From: Bradyrhizobium manausense
GTDB lineage: Bacteria > Pseudomonadota > Alphaproteobacteria > Rhizobiales > Xanthobacteraceae
Assembly: GCF_018130615.1 (NCBI RefSeq)
Contig: NZ_JAFCKB010000009.1
Coordinates: 239,340 to 303,339 of the forward strand
Direction of reading: 5' to 3'
DNA: 64,000 nt
Shown: in pieces, positions 25,048-33,744 of the stretch
How positions within the stretch are numbered: the first letter of the stretch is position 1
Layout: every line of letters starts with the position of its first letter
Notes under the pieces: generated by a model
The model's input: only the letters and a program-made list of their open reading frames with translations
What the model was told of the DNA's origin: nothing
Databases searched by the model: none
Translations under genes and position numbers: made by a program

Positions 25048-25061
25048 TTGACCAAAGTCAA
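25048..25061 (+). promoter_or_regulatory. FNR/FixK box for the alcohol dehydrogenase operon
   Basis: TTGACCAAAGTCAA fits TTGA-N6-TCAA. It would place a start near 25096, 27 bases before the dehydrogenase ATG, with a weak TATGGG -10 at 25083-25088. Two boxes 50 bases apart thus each face one divergent gene. Confidence 0.75.
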
Positions 25062-25122
25062 GGGCTGGTCGCTCCGTCACCCTATGGGTAATCAGTCGGA
25101 GCGGTTCGCCCTGGAGAGGCTT

Positions 25123-26106
25123 ATGCGTGCAATGGTGTTAACGGCCCCACGAGCGCGACTCCGAATGGAGGAGCGGCCTGACCCATTCCCAGGCGATGGC
25201 CAAATCCGGGTGAAGATCGGCGCTTGCGGGGTATGCCGGACCGACCTGCACGTCGTCGATGCCGATTTGCCCGATATTCGCTATCCGATCGTACCTGGCC
25301 ATGAGATCGTCGGTCGGGTCGACCTCGTTGGCCCCAATGTGGCAACACACGCGCTTGGCGACCGGGTCGGTATTCCCTGGCTCGGCTTTACATGCGGAAA
25401 ATGTCGGTTCTGCCGGGAAGGCATGGAGAACCTGTGCGACACGCCGCTGTTCACCGGCTACACGCGTGACGGCGGCTACGCAACGCACACGATTGTCGAC
25501 GCGCGCTATGCATTTCCGCTCGACGAAGGCGATGATGACGTCGAGATCGCACCCCTGCTATGCGCTGGACTGATCGGCTGGCGCTCGCTGGTGCTGGCTG
25601 GTCCCGCGGAAAGGCTCGGCCTCTATGGCTTTGGCGCGGCCGGCCACATCGTCGCGCAAGTCGCGATCTGGCAACGACGAACTGTCTTTGCATTCACGCG
25701 GCGCGGCGATGACGCCGCACAAGAGTTCGCGCGACGTCTTGGTGCCGTCTGGGCCGGAGCTTCTGACGAGATGCCCGCCGAGCCCCTCGACGCCGCCATC
25801 ATTTTCGCACCAGCCGGCGAACTCGTCCCGACCGCGTTGCGTGCCGTCCGAAAAGGGGGTCGCGTCGTGTGCGCCGGCATCCACATGACCGACATCCCAA
25901 GTTTTCCATATGATTTGCTCTGGGAGGAAAGGCAGTTGGTCTCGGTCGCCAATTTGACCCGGCAGGATGGCTCGGATTTTCTCAAGATCGCACCGCAAGC
26001 CGGTGTGCGCACCGAGACAGCGGCATTTCCCCTGGATCAAGCCAACGAGGTTCTGGGCATGCTGCGAAACGGCCAGATTCTGGGCGCCGCCGTGCTGACG
26101 CCCTGA
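25123..26106 (+). CDS. zinc-dependent alcohol dehydrogenase family protein
   Basis: A 327-residue medium-chain dehydrogenase. Catalytic zinc ligands are in CGVCRTDLH (Cys near residue 38) and PGHEIVG; the structural zinc site is CGKCRFCREGMENLC. The nucleotide-binding loop is LYGFGAAGHIVAQVA. It probably reduces aldehydes to alcohols or the reverse, useful for redox balance without oxygen. The ATG at 25123 is preceded by GGAGAGG; the frame is open far upstream but only as antisense of the stress gene. First gene of an apparent three-gene operon with the kinase and CHAD genes. Confidence 0.92.
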   Translation: MRAMVLTAPRARLRMEERPDPFPGDGQIRVKIGACGVCRTDLHVVDADLPDIRYPIVPGHEIVGRVDLVGPNVATHALGDRVGIPWLGFTCGKCRFCREGMENLCDTPLFTGYTRDGGYATHTIVDARYAFPLDEGDDDVEIAPLLCAGLIGWRSLVLAGPAERLGLYGFGAAGHIVAQVAIWQRRTVFAFTRRGDDAAQEFARRLGAVWAGASDEMPAEPLDAAIIFAPAGELVPTALRAVRKGGRVVCAGIHMTDIPSFPYDLLWEERQLVSVANLTRQDGSDFLKIAPQAGVRTETAAFPLDQANEVLGMLRNGQILGAAVLTP

Positions 26107-26117
26107 GGGTGCTTCGG

Positions 26118-27653
26118 ATGTCTGTTTCAATGGAAAATCAAACGGCGGCCCAGGAGCGGATCTTCCAGACACTGGCTGGACATCCGGGCGTGACGCGGAT
26201 CGATACCCACGGCGCCTCGGTCTTCCTCGACGGCGATCGCGCGTTAAAGATCAAGCGGGCGGTCAAGTACCCATTTCTCGACTATTCGACGCTTGAGAAG
26301 CGCAAGGCGGCCTGCGAGGAGGAAATCCGGATCAACCGGCCGCTGGCGCCGCAGATCTACCACGGCGTCGTCGCGATCACAGAACGGCCGGACGGATCCG
26401 TGAAGGTCGGCGGCCCCGGCCGGCCGATCGAATACGCCGTCGACATGTCGCGGTTCGACGAGAGCCGGACGCTGGATCATCTGGCGAAAGCGCGAAAGTT
26501 CGATGCGGGCCTCGCGTCGGCCATTGCCGATGCGATCGCGGCATCGCATGCGGCGGCGACGCCTGCCGACAGCGAGGCGTGGGTTTCCTCGATCCCTGCA
26601 CTGATCGACGGCAACAGCGATGGCCTGCGGAACGGCGATCATCTGCCGGGCAAGGAGATCGAACAGCTCGCGCAGGCCTCGCACGGGGCATTCCTGCGCA
26701 TCCGCCCCTTGCTTGAAGAGCGCGGCCGCCAAGGCTTCGTCCGCCGTTGCCACGGCGACCTGCACCTTGCGAATATCGTGCTAATCGAGCGGCAACCCGT
26801 ACTGTTCGACGCCATCGAATTCGACGCACAGATGGCGACGGTCGACGTGCTCTACGACCTCGCATTCCCGCTGATGGATCTGTTGCGCCACGATCAGCCG
26901 CTCGCTGCAAACGTTGTCCTGAATCGGTATCTTGCCAAGACGCCGCCCGGGAATCTCGATGCGCTCGGCGTGCTGCCGCTGTTCATGTCCATTCGCGCAG
27001 CAATCCGCGCCCAGGTGACGCTGGCGCGATTGAGGCCGCCACATTCCGACGACGCCGGCATCGTCGATGAAGCACGCCACTATTTTAACCTTGCCTGGGC
27101 GCTGATCCAGCCTCCCGCTCCCTGTCTGATCGCGGTGGGGGGACTGTCGGGCACCGGCAAGACGGTTCTAGCGGGGGCGCTCGCGCCGGCGGTCGCACCG
27201 CAACCGGGTGCCGTGGTGTTGCGCAGCGATGTCATTCGCAAGCAGATGTTCGGGGTCGCGGACACGCACCGGCTGCCGCCATCCGCATACACGCCCGAGT
27301 TGGCGGAGCGGGTTTACATAGCGTTGGCCGAGCGCGCCCGCCATGTGCTGGCCCAGGGCCATTCCGCGATCGTCGACGGCGTGTTCGCCCGCGATGTCGA
27401 GCGAGACGCCTTCGCGGCACTGGCCCGGGATTGCAACGTACCTCTCACCGGACTCTTCCTGGTCGCAGATCTGGCAACCCGACAGGCTCGAATCGGCGCA
27501 CGCCGCGGCGATGCATCCGATGCCACGCAAGAGGTTGCCGCATTGCAAGAGCACTATAATATCGGTCATATCGGGTGGACGACCATCGATGCGTCCGGGA
27601 CACAAGCGCAGACGCTCCAGAGATGTCGGGACACGATCGCTGAAGGCAAATAG
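26118..27653 (+). CDS. bifunctional APH-like phosphotransferase/AAA kinase
   Basis: A 511-residue protein. The N-terminal part is an aminoglycoside-phosphotransferase-like fold with the catalytic loop CHGDLHLANIVLI near residue 215 and the metal site FDAIEFD. The C-terminal part is a P-loop kinase (Walker A GGLSGTGKT near residue 341, then LRSDVIRKQMFG). Proteins of this build are usually annotated as AAA-family ATPases of unknown substrate and often stand beside stress genes. The ATG at 26118 has GAGGG eight bases upstream. It follows the dehydrogenase by 11 bases. Confidence 0.87.
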   Translation: MSVSMENQTAAQERIFQTLAGHPGVTRIDTHGASVFLDGDRALKIKRAVKYPFLDYSTLEKRKAACEEEIRINRPLAPQIYHGVVAITERPDGSVKVGGPGRPIEYAVDMSRFDESRTLDHLAKARKFDAGLASAIADAIAASHAAATPADSEAWVSSIPALIDGNSDGLRNGDHLPGKEIEQLAQASHGAFLRIRPLLEERGRQGFVRRCHGDLHLANIVLIERQPVLFDAIEFDAQMATVDVLYDLAFPLMDLLRHDQPLAANVVLNRYLAKTPPGNLDALGVLPLFMSIRAAIRAQVTLARLRPPHSDDAGIVDEARHYFNLAWALIQPPAPCLIAVGGLSGTGKTVLAGALAPAVAPQPGAVVLRSDVIRKQMFGVADTHRLPPSAYTPELAERVYIALAERARHVLAQGHSAIVDGVFARDVERDAFAALARDCNVPLTGLFLVADLATRQARIGARRGDASDATQEVAALQEHYNIGHIGWTTIDASGTQAQTLQRCRDTIAEGK

Positions 27654-27678
27654 GGCAATCTGATTGGCGCGGGCTAGG

Positions 27679-28653
27679 ATGGCGCGATCCACTACGAGTT
27701 CGACCAAGACCGCCCGTGTCAAGCCGGCGGCGAGCCGCAATCCGTTGCCGGGCCGCCTCAGTCCCGGCATGGCCTGTGATACAGCCTTTCGGATCATCGC
27801 CCGCCGTCATCTCGCAGCCGTCCTCGCCCAGCATGAGGGGACCTGCCGCGGCGATCCGGACGCTCTGCATCAGATCCGGATCGCCCTGACCCATCTGCGA
27901 ACCGCGATCCGCTTCTTTTCACCCATGGTCGACGATGCCCTGCGCCCCAAGGTCTGGGCCGAATTGAAATGGCTGAACAGCCAGCTCGGCATGGTGCGGG
28001 ACCTCGACGTCGCGATTGAACGCGTGGTCGCCGAGACCGGCGACGAGCTCGCCGTGATCGCAGAACTCCAACACTGGGACGAGAAGCGGGCCGAAAGCCA
28101 TCGCCTGCTGGCCCGTGCGCTGCAATCGGCGCGATATCGCCGCCTGGTCGAGCAGACATCAAGCTGGATCGAGCGTGGCCCCTGGTCAACCAGGCGCAGC
28201 AAGGAGGCCATCAGACTTCGCCGCTGTCCGCTTGCCGACCACGCCACGGCGCAACTGACCGATTGGGAAAGGACGCTGCTCACGAAAGCTCGGAAGCTGC
28301 GCAAGCTCGACGTCGAGAAGCGGCACAAGCTGCGGATTCTCAACAAGCGACTGACCTATTCGATCGAGTCGCTGGAGGATCTGTTTGCCCACAAGGCGCT
28401 GAAGAAGCAGAAGTCAATTCTCAAGCAATTGCGCAGGGCGCAAAAGTCCCTCGGACAGCTGAACGACGACGCACGCGGTCAGACGCTAGCCGCTTCGTTG
28501 AACGAAGCGGTGCCGGAGGCTGGCATGCGCTTTCTCGACCGCAAGCGCGAAAAGAAGCTGTTGCGAACGGCTTCGACGGCCTATCGCAAACTCGACAAGG
28601 CCAAGACCTTCCGGTCCTCTGACCTAACGCCGGATTCGGAGCCCGAAGACTAG
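27679..28653 (+). CDS. CHAD domain protein
   Basis: A 324-residue helical protein with the conserved-histidine alpha-helical domain: ALHQIRIALTHLRTAIRFF in the first half and KRHKLRILNKRLTYSIESLEDLF in the second, both rich in Arg/Lys and His. CHAD domains bind inorganic polyphosphate and can sit on polyphosphate or storage granules. Placed end to end with a PHA synthase, with the two stop codons overlapping as CTAG. The ATG at 27679 is used; a TTG at 27664 with AGGG upstream is an alternative. Confidence 0.88.
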   Translation: MARSTTSSTKTARVKPAASRNPLPGRLSPGMACDTAFRIIARRHLAAVLAQHEGTCRGDPDALHQIRIALTHLRTAIRFFSPMVDDALRPKVWAELKWLNSQLGMVRDLDVAIERVVAETGDELAVIAELQHWDEKRAESHRLLARALQSARYRRLVEQTSSWIERGPWSTRRSKEAIRLRRCPLADHATAQLTDWERTLLTKARKLRKLDVEKRHKLRILNKRLTYSIESLEDLFAHKALKKQKSILKQLRRAQKSLGQLNDDARGQTLAASLNEAVPEAGMRFLDRKREKKLLRTASTAYRKLDKAKTFRSSDLTPDSEPED

Positions 28654-30491
28654 GTGCGAACGTAGTCGCCCGGTGCGTCGGGCAGGCTATCAATGTTGCC
28701 ATGCCCGATCGGCGGCGGATCGCAGAGCTCGCCGGATTTCGCGATGAGCCAACGGCTCCATTCCGGCCACCACGATCCCTCGACATGCGGCGCCAGCTTC
28801 AGCCATTCATCGGGGCCCACATAGGGCGCGTCCGCGGCCTTGGTCATGATTTGATAGTTGTGTCCGGGATCATCGGGCGGCGCAACGACGCCGGCATTGT
28901 GGCCGCCGCTGGTCAGCAGGAACGTCAGGTCGGCATCGACCTGGTAGTGGATCTTGTGCACGGATCGCCACGGCGCCACGTGATCAGCGAGCGTACCGAC
29001 CACGAACATCGGCACATGGATGTCGGACAGCGAGATACTCTTGCCCTCGACCCGGTAACGCCCCTCGGCCAAATCATTGTTGAGGAACAGCTTGCGGAGA
29101 TATTCCGAATGCATCCGATAAGGCAGCCGCGTCGCATCGGCATTCCAGGCCATCAGATCGCTCGGCGACGATGCTTCGCCCATCAGGTAGTCATGCGATA
29201 ACCGTGACCAGATCAGATCGTTCGAACGCAACAGCGCGAACGCGCCCGCCATCTGCGCCGTATCGAGGTAGCCTCGCTGCCACATCATGTCTTCGAGAAA
29301 GGCGACCTGGCTTTCGTTGATGAAGAGCGTCAGCTCGCCGGCCTCGGTGAAGTCGGTCTGCGCAGCCAGGAGAGTGATAGTGCCGAGGCGATCGTCGCCG
29401 TCGCGCGCCATCGCGGCGGCAGCGATCGACAGCAAGGTGCCGCCGAGACAATAGCCGAGCGCGTGGGTTTTCTGACCCGGCACGATCCGGCCGATCACAT
29501 CCAGCGCGGTCATCACGCCCTGCTTACGATAATCGTCGAACGCGACATCCCGATCCCTGGCATCCGGATTGCGCCAGGAGATCGCGAAGACGGTGAAGCC
29601 CTGATCGGTGAGATATTTGACCAGCGAGTTCTGCGGCGACAGATCGAGGATATAGTATTTCATGATCCAGGCCGGCACGATCAGGATCGGCTCGGGCCGT
29701 ACTTGCGCCGTGGTGGGATGGTACTGGATCAGTTCCATCAGCTCATTGCGATAAACGACCTTGCCGGGCGAAGCCGCAACAGTCTGTCCGACGATGAACC
29801 GCTCATCTCCGACCGGCTTCGCGGCCGAAAGCATCCGTATCAGATCGCCGCACCAATTTTGCCAGCCGAAGACGAAATTCTCTCCACCACTCTGAAAGGC
29901 CTTCTCCAGCACCTCCGGGTTGGTCATCGCAAAGTTCGACGGAGACAGCATGTCGAGCATCTGACGGGTCGAGAATTCGACGATGGCCTCGTTCGCGCGC
30001 GAAACGCCACGAATTCCCGTCGTGGCATCGTGCCACCAGCGCTCTCCGAGCAAGAACGCCTGCGCGAAAATATTGAACGGCGCGACTTCCCACTGCGGCT
30101 CCCTGAAACGGCGGTCTCGTCCCTCCGGCCGGATGACAGACCAGGGCTCTTGTCCCGGCGAGGTCGCGTGCGCGGCAGCTTCCAGCAAACGGCAGGTATC
30201 ACGAACGACGTTGCCGGCGATCTCCATCCGGCGCTGCGGCGCCACGGCAAGGTGGGAACTCCAATCGAGCCAGGCGAGCAGCAAGGCCGCGGGCGAAATG
30301 CCGCTCGTGAACCGCGCCAGCATCGCGTGGACCGTGCGATCGAAAAGGTAGGGCTCGGCCATCGGCTCGACGGCCGGTGTCGCGGCGGACGGCTCGATAT
30401 TCGTCACCGAGGGGTTGACGTCCGCAGCCTGGTCAATGGACGGCGCCGGCTGTTCGGGCCGAGGAAGAATTTGCACGACGTTCATAGCCAT
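28650..30491 (-). CDS. phaC: class I-like poly(3-hydroxyalkanoate) synthase
   Basis: A 613-residue PhaC, in the class I size range. The lipase-like box GYCLGG carries the catalytic cysteine near residue 350; the partner aspartate is in GTLADHVAPW and the histidine in SGGHNAGVV. It polymerises 3-hydroxyacyl-CoA into storage granules. The N-terminal 70 residues are proline-rich and variable. The ATG at 30491 has GGAG nine bases upstream. Upstream lies an FNR box with a TATCCT -10, so polymer synthesis is probably raised when oxygen is scarce. No phaA, phaB or phasin gene is adjacent. Confidence 0.92.
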   Translation of the reverse strand: MAMNVVQILPRPEQPAPSIDQAADVNPSVTNIEPSAATPAVEPMAEPYLFDRTVHAMLARFTSGISPAALLLAWLDWSSHLAVAPQRRMEIAGNVVRDTCRLLEAAAHATSPGQEPWSVIRPEGRDRRFREPQWEVAPFNIFAQAFLLGERWWHDATTGIRGVSRANEAIVEFSTRQMLDMLSPSNFAMTNPEVLEKAFQSGGENFVFGWQNWCGDLIRMLSAAKPVGDERFIVGQTVAASPGKVVYRNELMELIQYHPTTAQVRPEPILIVPAWIMKYYILDLSPQNSLVKYLTDQGFTVFAISWRNPDARDRDVAFDDYRKQGVMTALDVIGRIVPGQKTHALGYCLGGTLLSIAAAAMARDGDDRLGTITLLAAQTDFTEAGELTLFINESQVAFLEDMMWQRGYLDTAQMAGAFALLRSNDLIWSRLSHDYLMGEASSPSDLMAWNADATRLPYRMHSEYLRKLFLNNDLAEGRYRVEGKSISLSDIHVPMFVVGTLADHVAPWRSVHKIHYQVDADLTFLLTSGGHNAGVVAPPDDPGHNYQIMTKAADAPYVGPDEWLKLAPHVEGSWWPEWSRWLIAKSGELCDPPPIGHGNIDSLPDAPGDYVRT

Positions 30492-30549
30492 CCCTGCGCG
30501 CTCCTGGTCGCATATGCGCGACAGGATATGGTCAGCCGGCCAGGAGACG

Positions 30550-30563
30550 TTGAGCTGCATCAA
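30550..30563 (-). promoter_or_regulatory. FNR/FixK box for the PHA synthase gene
   Basis: TTGAGCTGCATCAA fits TTGA-N6-TCAA. TATCCT on the minus strand (30523-30528) is a good -10, giving a start near 30515, 24 bases before the ATG. Confidence 0.75.
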
Positions 30564-30603
30564 TTCCAGAGCTCGATCACAACCGCTTAACCGGCGAACC
30601 TGC

Positions 30604-30617
30604 TTGACCTGCATCAA
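30604..30617 (+). promoter_or_regulatory. FNR/FixK box for the CBS-BON gene
   Basis: TTGACCTGCATCAA fits TTGA-N6-TCAA and differs from the box 54 bases away at one position only. It gives a start near 30652, 29 bases before the ATG, with a weak TAGATT -10. Confidence 0.78.
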
Positions 30618-30680
30618 ACCGCACCGTGGGGCCTGATCTAGATTTTCTCATCGAAATTCGACAAGCCAGCGGAGCATTCT

Positions 30681-31409
30681 ATGCGCGCCCACCAGATCAT
30701 GACCCGGTCGGTTGTCTCGGTCACGCCCGACACCAGCATCGTCGAGGCCGCGAATATCATGCTGAAACGTCACGTCAGCGGCCTTACCGTCGTCGACGAC
30801 CGTGGCAAACTGGTTGGCGTGGTCTCGGAAGGAGACTTCATCCGCCGCAGTGAGATCGGCACCGGACGCAAGCGCGGCCGCTGGCTGAGCTTCATCCTCG
30901 GACCCGGCAAGACGGCTAGCGACTTTGTCCACGAACACGGCCGCAAGGTGTCGGAGGTGATGACAGACTCGCCTGTAACCATCACCGAGGATACGGCACT
31001 TGCCGAGATCGTCGATCTCATGGAACGGAACAACGTCAAACGGTTGCCGGTGGTGCGCAGTGATAAAGTCGTCGGTATCGTATCACGCGCCAACTTATTG
31101 CAGGCCGTGGCCGGCCTGGCCCGCGAGGTGCCGGATCCGACCGCCGACGACGATCACATCCGCGGTCGCATCATCGATGCCATGGAGAAATACGACTGGT
31201 GCCCATTCGGGCTGAACGTCATCGTACGCGACGGCATCGTTCACCTGAGCGGCGTCATCACCGAGGAACGCTCGCGGCAGGCCGCTGTCGTCGCAGCGGA
31301 GAATGTCGAGGGCGTCAAGAAGGTGCATGACCATCTGTGCTGGGTCGACACCATGTCCGGCGTCTACCTGAACTCGCCCGAGGACGACGACCTCGCCAAA
31401 GCAAGCTGA
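30681..31409 (+). CDS. CBS-domain pair with C-terminal BON domain
   Basis: A 242-residue protein with two CBS domains (MTRSVVSVTPDTSIVEAANIMLKRHVSGLTVVDD and MTDSPVTITEDTALAEIVDLMERNNVKRLPVV), separated by a basic linker, and a BON domain (VIVRDGIVHLSGVITEERSRQAAVVAAENVEGVKKV) near the end. CBS pairs bind adenine nucleotides and could report energy charge; BON domains often bind membranes. Preceded by an FNR box, it fits the low-oxygen set. Similar proteins are common in rhizobial and mycobacterial hypoxia regulons. Confidence 0.92.
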   Translation: MRAHQIMTRSVVSVTPDTSIVEAANIMLKRHVSGLTVVDDRGKLVGVVSEGDFIRRSEIGTGRKRGRWLSFILGPGKTASDFVHEHGRKVSEVMTDSPVTITEDTALAEIVDLMERNNVKRLPVVRSDKVVGIVSRANLLQAVAGLAREVPDPTADDDHIRGRIIDAMEKYDWCPFGLNVIVRDGIVHLSGVITEERSRQAAVVAAENVEGVKKVHDHLCWVDTMSGVYLNSPEDDDLAKAS

Positions 31410-31423
31410 GCGCAAGAACCGAC

Positions 31424-31903
31424 TCAGCGCGGAATGACGGCGGTGGCCTCGATCTCGACACGCGCCGCTCTCTCCACAAGGCGGACGACCTGGACCAGCG
31501 CCATCGCCGGATAGTGCGCACCGAAAACGGCGCGGTAGATCTGGCCGAGCTCCTTCAGGTTCGTCAAATATTCGTCCATGTCGACGACGTACCAGGTCAA
31601 ACGCACCAGGTGCTCGGGCCGCGCACCGGCCTCAGCCAAGATCTCAGCGATGTTGCTCAGGGTCTGGCGCACCTGCGCGACAAAGCCGTCGGCGAGGCGC
31701 TCCTCGGCATCCCAACCGATCACGCCCCCGGTCACGACGAAGCGCCCCTCAGCGGCCATGCCGTTGGCATAGCCCTTTGGCATCGGCCAGCCAGAGGGCT
31801 GCAGCACCTGTGCCTTCGGGCCGGGGTCATCCTCCTCTGCGGTCGGTAGCACCGCGACCTGTGGAACTTTCGGCGTCGTCACGGACAATTTCTTGATCCT
31901 CAT
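31424..31903 (-). CDS. RidA/YjgF-family protein
   Basis: A 159-residue RidA-fold protein. Features include GRFVVTGGVIGWDAEERLADGFVAQVRQTLSNIAEILAEAGA and the C-terminal RLVERAARVEIEATAVIP, where the arginine of the active deaminases (usually in RVEIEA) is present. RidA proteins hydrolyse reactive imine/enamine intermediates. Being directly downstream of an aryl-CoA ligase in an aminobenzoate-type cluster, it may remove enamines formed there. The ATG follows the ligase stop by about one base; an earlier GTG overlapping it is possible. Confidence 0.88.
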   Translation of the reverse strand: MRIKKLSVTTPKVPQVAVLPTAEEDDPGPKAQVLQPSGWPMPKGYANGMAAEGRFVVTGGVIGWDAEERLADGFVAQVRQTLSNIAEILAEAGARPEHLVRLTWYVVDMDEYLTNLKELGQIYRAVFGAHYPAMALVQVVRLVERAARVEIEATAVIPR

Positions 31904-31904
31904 C

Positions 31905-33596
31905 TCATTCTGCCGCGACACCCGAGGACGTCGCGGCCGCCTGCGCCAATTGCCGCAGGGCGAAGCGCTTCAATTTTCCGGTCTCGGTCTTCGGTAACTG
32001 CGTCACGAACTCGATCGCGCGCGGATATTTGTACGGCGCGATCTCGCGTTTCACGTGCTCCTGCAACTCGGCTGCGAGCTTTGCATCCGGCGTTACACCG
32101 GGCGCAGCAACGACATAGGCTTTCACGATCATCCCGCGCGCCTCGTCCGGCGCGCCAACGACGCCGCACTCGGCGACAGCCGGATGCGTGAGCAGCGCTA
32201 CTTCCACATCCGTGCCCGCGATATTGTAGCCGGATGACACGATCATGTCGTCCGAACGCGACTGATACCAGAAATAGCCATCGCTATCCATCAGATAGGT
32301 GTCGCCGGTGATGTTCCAGCCGTTCTGGACATATTTGCGCTGCCGCTCGTCGGCGAGATAACGGCACCCGGTCGGCCCCCGCACTGCAAGTTTTCCCATC
32401 GTACCCGCCGGCAGATCGTTACCGTCATCATCGACGATCTTGGCTTCATAGCCGGGAACGGGCTTGCCAGTCGCGCCGGGACGAATCTCGTCCTCGGTCG
32501 CACTGATGAAGATGTGCAGCAGCTCTGTCGAGCCAATCCCGTCCATCAATTTGATACCGGTAGCCTTGAGCCAGGCATCGAATGTCGGCTTGGGCAGAGT
32601 CTCACCAGCGGAGACGCATTTTCGGAGCGAGGAAATGTCACGACCCGGAAGCTTGCTGATCAAGGCGCGATACGCGGTCGGCGCCGTAAAGCAGACAGTC
32701 GTCTTGTACCGCTCGATCGCCGACAGCATGTCGTCGGGCGTCGTCTTCTCCAGCACGACGAAGGACGCGCCGATATGCATGGGGAACAGCACGCCACCGA
32801 AGCCGAAGGTGAAGGCGAGCGGCGCGGAGCCGATGAAACGGTCCTTCTGCTCGGCCCGCAGAATGTTGCGCGCGTATGCGTCGCAGACAGCCAGCATGTC
32901 CCGGTGGAAATGCATGGTGCCCTTGGGATCGCCGGTTGTGCCAGAGGTGAACGCGATCAAGCAGATATCGTCGGAAGCCGTATCAACCGCCCTAAACTCG
33001 CCACTCGCATCCGCAATCAGCGCCTCGAGCGAGTCGGGAGCGCCGTTGCCCCAATAGACCACATGCTTGAGGCCGGGGGCCGCCAGCTTCGCCTTCTCCA
33101 TCTCATCGGAAAGCTTTCCGTCACAGAGCGCCAGCGTGATCTCCGCTTTCTGGATCGGATAGGACAGCTCCTTGGCGCGGAGCAGCGGCATCGTCGCCAC
33201 GCAAATGCCGCCGGCTTTGATGACCGCGAGATAGGTCGCGACCATCATCGGGCTGTTGGCCGAGCGCAGCATCACGCGCCCGCCGGTGACGAGACCGAGC
33301 TTGCCGACCAATACATTGGCGATGCGGTTCACGAGCGTCTGCAACTCGCGATAGGTGCAGCTGACAGCGGGACTGATGACGCAAGGCGCATCGCCCTGCC
33401 CCTGCTCGACCCAGCGGTCGAGGAAATAGCTGACGCAATTCAATCGCAACGGATAGTGCAGTTCCGGCCGCGTGAAGATGAACTCCGGCCAGAGCTCGGG
33501 CGGCGGTAGATGCTGCCGGCCGAACGTGTCGACATGGGCGGTCGCAGCGTTGCCGTCATGCGAACCCGAAAGTTGAACCTTGGCGGCGTTGGCCAT
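31905..33596 (-). CDS. aryl-CoA ligase (benzoate/2-aminobenzoate-CoA ligase family)
   Basis: A 563-residue AMP-forming ligase. The adenylate motif is LIAFTSGTTGDPKGTMHFHRD, followed by the IGSTELLHIFISA segment, YQSRSDDMIVSSGYNIAGTDVE near the hinge and a C-terminal lysine in PKTETGKLKRFALR. The sequence style (PAVAECGVVGAPDEARGMIVKAYVV) is that of benzoate and 2-aminobenzoate CoA ligases. The ATG at 33596 has AAAGGAG eight bases upstream; the 33 residues further upstream are discounted. A MarR-type operator lies at 33648-33661. It would start aerobic degradation via an aryl-CoA thioester. Confidence 0.88.
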   Translation of the reverse strand: MANAAKVQLSGSHDGNAATAHVDTFGRQHLPPPELWPEFIFTRPELHYPLRLNCVSYFLDRWVEQGQGDAPCVISPAVSCTYRELQTLVNRIANVLVGKLGLVTGGRVMLRSANSPMMVATYLAVIKAGGICVATMPLLRAKELSYPIQKAEITLALCDGKLSDEMEKAKLAAPGLKHVVYWGNGAPDSLEALIADASGEFRAVDTASDDICLIAFTSGTTGDPKGTMHFHRDMLAVCDAYARNILRAEQKDRFIGSAPLAFTFGFGGVLFPMHIGASFVVLEKTTPDDMLSAIERYKTTVCFTAPTAYRALISKLPGRDISSLRKCVSAGETLPKPTFDAWLKATGIKLMDGIGSTELLHIFISATEDEIRPGATGKPVPGYEAKIVDDDGNDLPAGTMGKLAVRGPTGCRYLADERQRKYVQNGWNITGDTYLMDSDGYFWYQSRSDDMIVSSGYNIAGTDVEVALLTHPAVAECGVVGAPDEARGMIVKAYVVAAPGVTPDAKLAAELQEHVKREIAPYKYPRAIEFVTQLPKTETGKLKRFALRQLAQAAATSSGVAAE

Positions 33597-33647
33597 CGCA
33601 CGCTCCTTTGCGCATGGAAAGCACCCGGCAGCACGAACTGGAAAACA

Positions 33648-33661
33648 TTTTAGGCTTAAAA
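33648..33661. promoter_or_regulatory. candidate MarR operator before the aryl-CoA ligase
   Basis: TTTTAGGCTTAAAA is a near-palindrome (six of seven pairs). Its core TTTAGGCTTAAA is the exact reverse complement of the motif before the two-domain monooxygenase at 39878-39891. Confidence 0.65.
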
Positions 33662-33744
33662 CAATTTGGCGCAATAGCGGATTTTGGGATCCCATGCATT
33701 TTCGTGCGGCAAAGCGGGATTGGCGGGCGCGTCGGCCAGCGGAC

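Noticed and set aside
24469-25122. N-terminal extension of the alcohol dehydrogenase
   Set aside because: It would run antisense through the stress protein gene and both FNR boxes; a ribosome site and the protein family start support 25123.
29463-30590. 375-codon plus-strand open frame
   Set aside because: Antisense of the PHA synthase gene, which has its catalytic residues and an FNR-box promoter.
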